A DNA stretch of 64,000 bases from Sesamum alatum (lineage: Eukaryota; Streptophyta; Magnoliopsida; Lamiales; Pedaliaceae), in the NCBI GenBank assembly GCA_034509735.1, contig JACGWO010000005.1, positions 30,100,479 through 30,164,478 on the forward strand. Direction: 5' to 3'. Shown here one piece after another: positions 61,234 through 64,000 of this stretch (its first letter is position 1; every line of letters starts with the position of its first letter). The position numbers were made by a program, and so were the translations under genes. The notes beneath the pieces are model-generated. The model saw only the letters and a program-made list of their open reading frames with translations. It had not been told where the DNA came from and did no database searches.

Positions 61234-62259
61234 GAGTTAAAAACAGGCACCCACAATATTTGGATCGTTTTGCAATCCCCCCCCCCCCCCCGCCTCCAAT
61301 CATTTTTTTTACAAGTCACCTCTCAATCTTTTATTTTTGTAGCACCTAGTTTTTTCTGTTCTAGGCAAATCTAATGAGAATATTTCATTGTATGGGATGC
61401 ACGCGCCTTTGGACGAGTTTTTGGCTAAATTAGTAACTTCACACATCAATTTAAAAAAGAATACAAAAAATAATTTAAAAATAAACCCAAAAATATGTTC
61501 GGGGCTGCACCACCATCACATTTCCAGCCGCCACCCACCCCCTTCGTTTCCACCCACCTCCATCGGCTGCACCACCACCTTCGCACTCGCCAGCCGCTTT
61601 CACAATTGTAGCCCACCTCCTTCGTCTTCTCTACAATCTTTCTCCCTTCTCCAAATTTGGGTGTTTCTCTTTCTCCAAATTGAGTTCCTCTACCACAACC
61701 ACCAACCAATTTTCCTTCACCAAATGCAAGAAAAGAGACATAAATCAGCCCAACCAGTGCCAGTTTAAGAAAAATCAAGCAAGAAAAGAGAAATAAAGAA
61801 GAGAACAATAAAACAAGAAAAAGATAAATAAAAGGTTGAAAAACAATTCAAGGATGGTGCGGGGTGCAAAATAATTCGATTTAAAATGGGGATTTGAATC
61901 GAACTATTGGTGAAATGGGGGCTTACAGTTGCAAAAATGGTGAAGGTGGTTGGAGATGTTTGGTAAAGGTGGTTGACAATGGCGTATGAAAAAGAAGACC
62001 TATTTTTGAGTTTTGTTTTTTTTTTAAAGTTGGGTGTGAAATTAAAATTTACCCAGGCATAAGTCCACTCAAAGCGCGTTGTATGCATGCAATCGGAATA
62101 TTTCCCTTTTATTCCTCTGAAAGTGAACAAAAAGAGGCAATGTGCTAAAAAACTCAAAGGTTGGGCGGTTGAATGTTAACACAAAAAAAAAGAAAAAAAA
62201 AATAATTGTGGGACAAAGTGCAAAACCCCTCATAAGTTGCGGGCGTATGCTAATAACCC
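61234..62259. mobile_element. MULE-like element with long degenerate TIRs (1.03 kb)
   Basis: The left arm (GAGTTAAAAACAGGCACCCA, TTTTGCAATCCCC, GAATATTTCATTG, CACGCGCCTTTGGACG) is mirrored in the complement of the right arm (GGGTTATTAGCATACGCCCG, TTTTGCACTTTGTCCC, GAATATTTCC, ACGCGCTTTGAGTGGAC), with similarity over roughly 200 bp per arm. Flanks AAATTTTTC (61225-61233) and AAATTTTTA (62260-62268) match at 8 of 9. A less AT-rich core (61500-61760) has Pro/His/Ser-type frames on the plus strand and a Gly/Arg/Trp-type frame opposite. None is a known protein, and it may be captured host DNA. A C15 run lies at 61277-61291. Confidence 0.65.
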
Positions 62260-62268
62260 AAATTTTTA

Positions 62269-64000
62269 AATTGAATATATTTTCTGAAATGATAATACAT
62301 TTTGAGTTTGGATTTTAGTATAAGTCATGAAGTGGTGAGTGTTTTATAAACATTGAGAAATAAAAATAGTAGAAATAACAAAATAATAAAAATATTATGA
62401 TTAAGTTAGATATGCAAATGTGGAAAAATGAAAAATCAAGAAAATGTGTTGATTAAGACGAGCATAATGTTATTTGGTATATTCAATATTTTTCATTTTA
62501 ACCCAAGGATAAAATAATTTTAGCATGTTAGACTTTTTGGTATACCCCTTCAACATTGATAGTTATTTTTTTTATTATCTCCACATTTATCTGGGTATAA
62601 AAATATAGTAAATTATTGAAATACATGGAAGTTTCATATAGGCCCCCAAAATGCTAAACGCGGTGAAAATAAAAATAATTTAAAAATAAAATCTTGCAAT
62701 CTAATCGCGTATCTCAGTTATACTAAACATGAATCTCATGCACTATTCAAGTAGTCAATTGAATTAGATGAAAATACCAACCTTTGATGCACTCATACTA
62801 ATGTTGATGTACTAAACATCCTGAAGGACAATTTCCTTCCTCGCAAGGGGCAGGAAGTGACGCCCCTTCTTCCCGACAAAAGAAAACCGGCTCGTTTCTT
62901 CATTCACGGCAGGAGCACACGTGTTCTACCTCTAAAGTTGGTCTACACCATCAAAGATGGAATCACCTCCACCAATATGCTAGTAAAAGGATAAACTATT
63001 GGAATATCAACTCTTGATCTAGGGTTTGAAGAAGAAAATCCTGGATGGTCTTTTCGGGGAGGGAACATGAAATTCATGGCTTAGGTTTTTGGTTAGGGTC
63101 TTAATTTTATCCCCCAATAAGATCAAGTCCTAATTTAATTGATATCTATCAATTGATTTTAGGTCCAAAAATAATCTAATTAATTTGCAAACCCAAAAAT
63201 TAATTAATTTTATTAATTAATTGAGTGTAAGCCCAAGCTAGTCAATCTAATTAATCTGTTAATTGTAAGTTCAAATTAGTTAATCCAAATAACTAATTAG
63301 TTGCAAGTCCATAAATTAATTAATCTAATTAATTGGATGCAAACCTAAATTAATTAATCTTGTTGATTAATTTTTATGGACTCCTATCAAATACGAGACA
63401 ACTAAATAATTCAATTATTTAATTGTTATGGATCAATTCTACCTTAACCATTAAAATAAATTGTCCCATCTTCTCTAATTAAATTTCATAATTCCATCGA
63501 GGATTTGTGTGCGCCCTTTAGGTTCGTTGTTAAGTTAGATTTTGGCTTGTATCACGTACAATTTAATCGGTAATTATATTGTTTAAATTATTTAAATTAT
63601 AGTTCATTAATTACTCTTAAATTGATCCCTTAATTTAAGAGTACTTGTTGCACATGGTTGGCCATTTAGCAATAGTCCAAGACACTAAAAAATAGGTGAA
63701 CCCTCGTAAAACTGTGAGTTACGAGTTCCATGCAAATATGGTCCTTCCATATACCAATCTCCGAATCAAAGTATAGGGCTTGAAGAAGTCAAATAGTCGA
63801 GCAAAGCGGTAGTCTTGAAAATTGACAAGTAGAAATACTATCTCAAGCTCTATCTTTTAAGCCAACAGTCTCTCACACGCAATTCCAAGCAGGGTATGCT
63901 TATATAGCAACTTTTTAAAAAGCAGTGGCTGAGGATATCTGAACACTTCCCAATTAGATCTTCATAGTTCCGACCCGATGAAAGTGCTCAATAGAATCTG
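62269..64000. mobile_element. Probable LTR-retrotransposon-like tract, runs off the window
   Basis: No coding frame. From about 62820 the sequence is a mix of less AT-rich text (GACGCCCCTTCTTCCCG, GCACACGTGTTCTACC) and TTAATTAA-rich tandem units (63170-63375), then CCTTTAGGTTCGTTG and ACTCTTAAATTGATCCC. This resembles the LTR/leader parts of large non-coding retroelements. No ends, primer site or target duplication are visible inside the window, so the class is inferred weakly. Confidence 0.35.
63165..63385. repeat. Degenerate tandem repeats of about 36-45 bp, TTAATTAA-rich
   Basis: About five units, each with a TCTAATTAATTG-type core and a GCAAGTCCA/GTAAGCCCA/GCAAACCTA-type joint (joints near 63190, 63230, 63270, 63308, 63345). 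Divergence between units is substantial. Confidence 0.65.

Noticed and set aside
61388..62157. Protein-coding gene in 61388-61768 (+) or 61765-62157 (-)
   Set aside because: Composition is simple (Pro/His/Ser or Phe-rich), the frames sit inside a terminal-inverted-repeat element, and there is no promoter or intron signature.
1..64000. CRISPR arrays, defence islands, tRNA or rRNA genes
   Set aside because: No regularly spaced repeats with unique spacers and no tRNA/rRNA genes beyond SINE heads were seen. The gene structure is plant nuclear throughout.

Overview
This is a stretch of eudicot plant nuclear DNA. It is AT-rich, its genes are split by many U2-type introns with plant-like GT/AG borders, and it is full of short inverted-repeat transposons, a Helitron, SINEs and a small Copia-type LTR element. 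The species cannot be named from the sequence. An asterid is plausible from the repeat types, but that is a weak impression. I see no bacterial-style operon, CRISPR array, tRNA or rRNA gene, and no evidence of an undescribed multi-gene system.

Three protein-coding genes could be reconstructed exon by exon, each with a reading frame that stays open across every junction. (1) Plus strand, 2308-10243: a 15-exon, 819-aa FAM135/DUF676 serine-esterase-like protein with a GHSIG nucleophile elbow. One intron appears to start with GC instead of GT. (2) Plus strand, 32910-34726: a 3-exon, 306-aa single-repeat SHAQKYF MYB factor with C-terminal LxLxL/DLNL repressor-type motifs, close to the MYB1R1 group. 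(3) Minus strand, 57703-37859: a 27-exon, 959-aa importin-beta family protein corresponding to MOS14/transportin-3, the nuclear import receptor for SR splicing factors. Its introns fill almost 20 kb and carry a MITE, microsatellites and a fresh 174-bp tandem duplication.

The space between the genes is dominated by mobile DNA. 10.2-32.8 kb holds the densest cluster. Several families of about 390-490 bp share ends of the type GGG(T/A)TAATTAC, and some have clear 9-10 bp target-site duplications (MULE-like MITEs). One such element (15487-19907) has apparently been split by a hAT-like foldback element and by a 2.96-kb non-autonomous Helitron. 23682-24002 is a CACTA-type mini-element. 24783-24983 is a tRNA-type SINE with a perfect 12-bp target duplication. 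25988-28857 is a complete gag-only Copia-type LTR retrotransposon with near-identical 753-754 bp LTRs, a tRNA-iMet primer site and a gag broken by one frameshift.

57.9-64 kb, beyond the MOS14 promoter, has no gene. It holds a hAT-type foldback element with 8-bp target duplications (59839-60762), a MULE-like long-TIR element (61234-62259), and at the end an LTR-retrotransposon-like tract with degenerate 40-bp TTAATTAA-rich repeats.

The three genes are functionally unrelated housekeeping or regulatory genes. Nothing suggests they act together.
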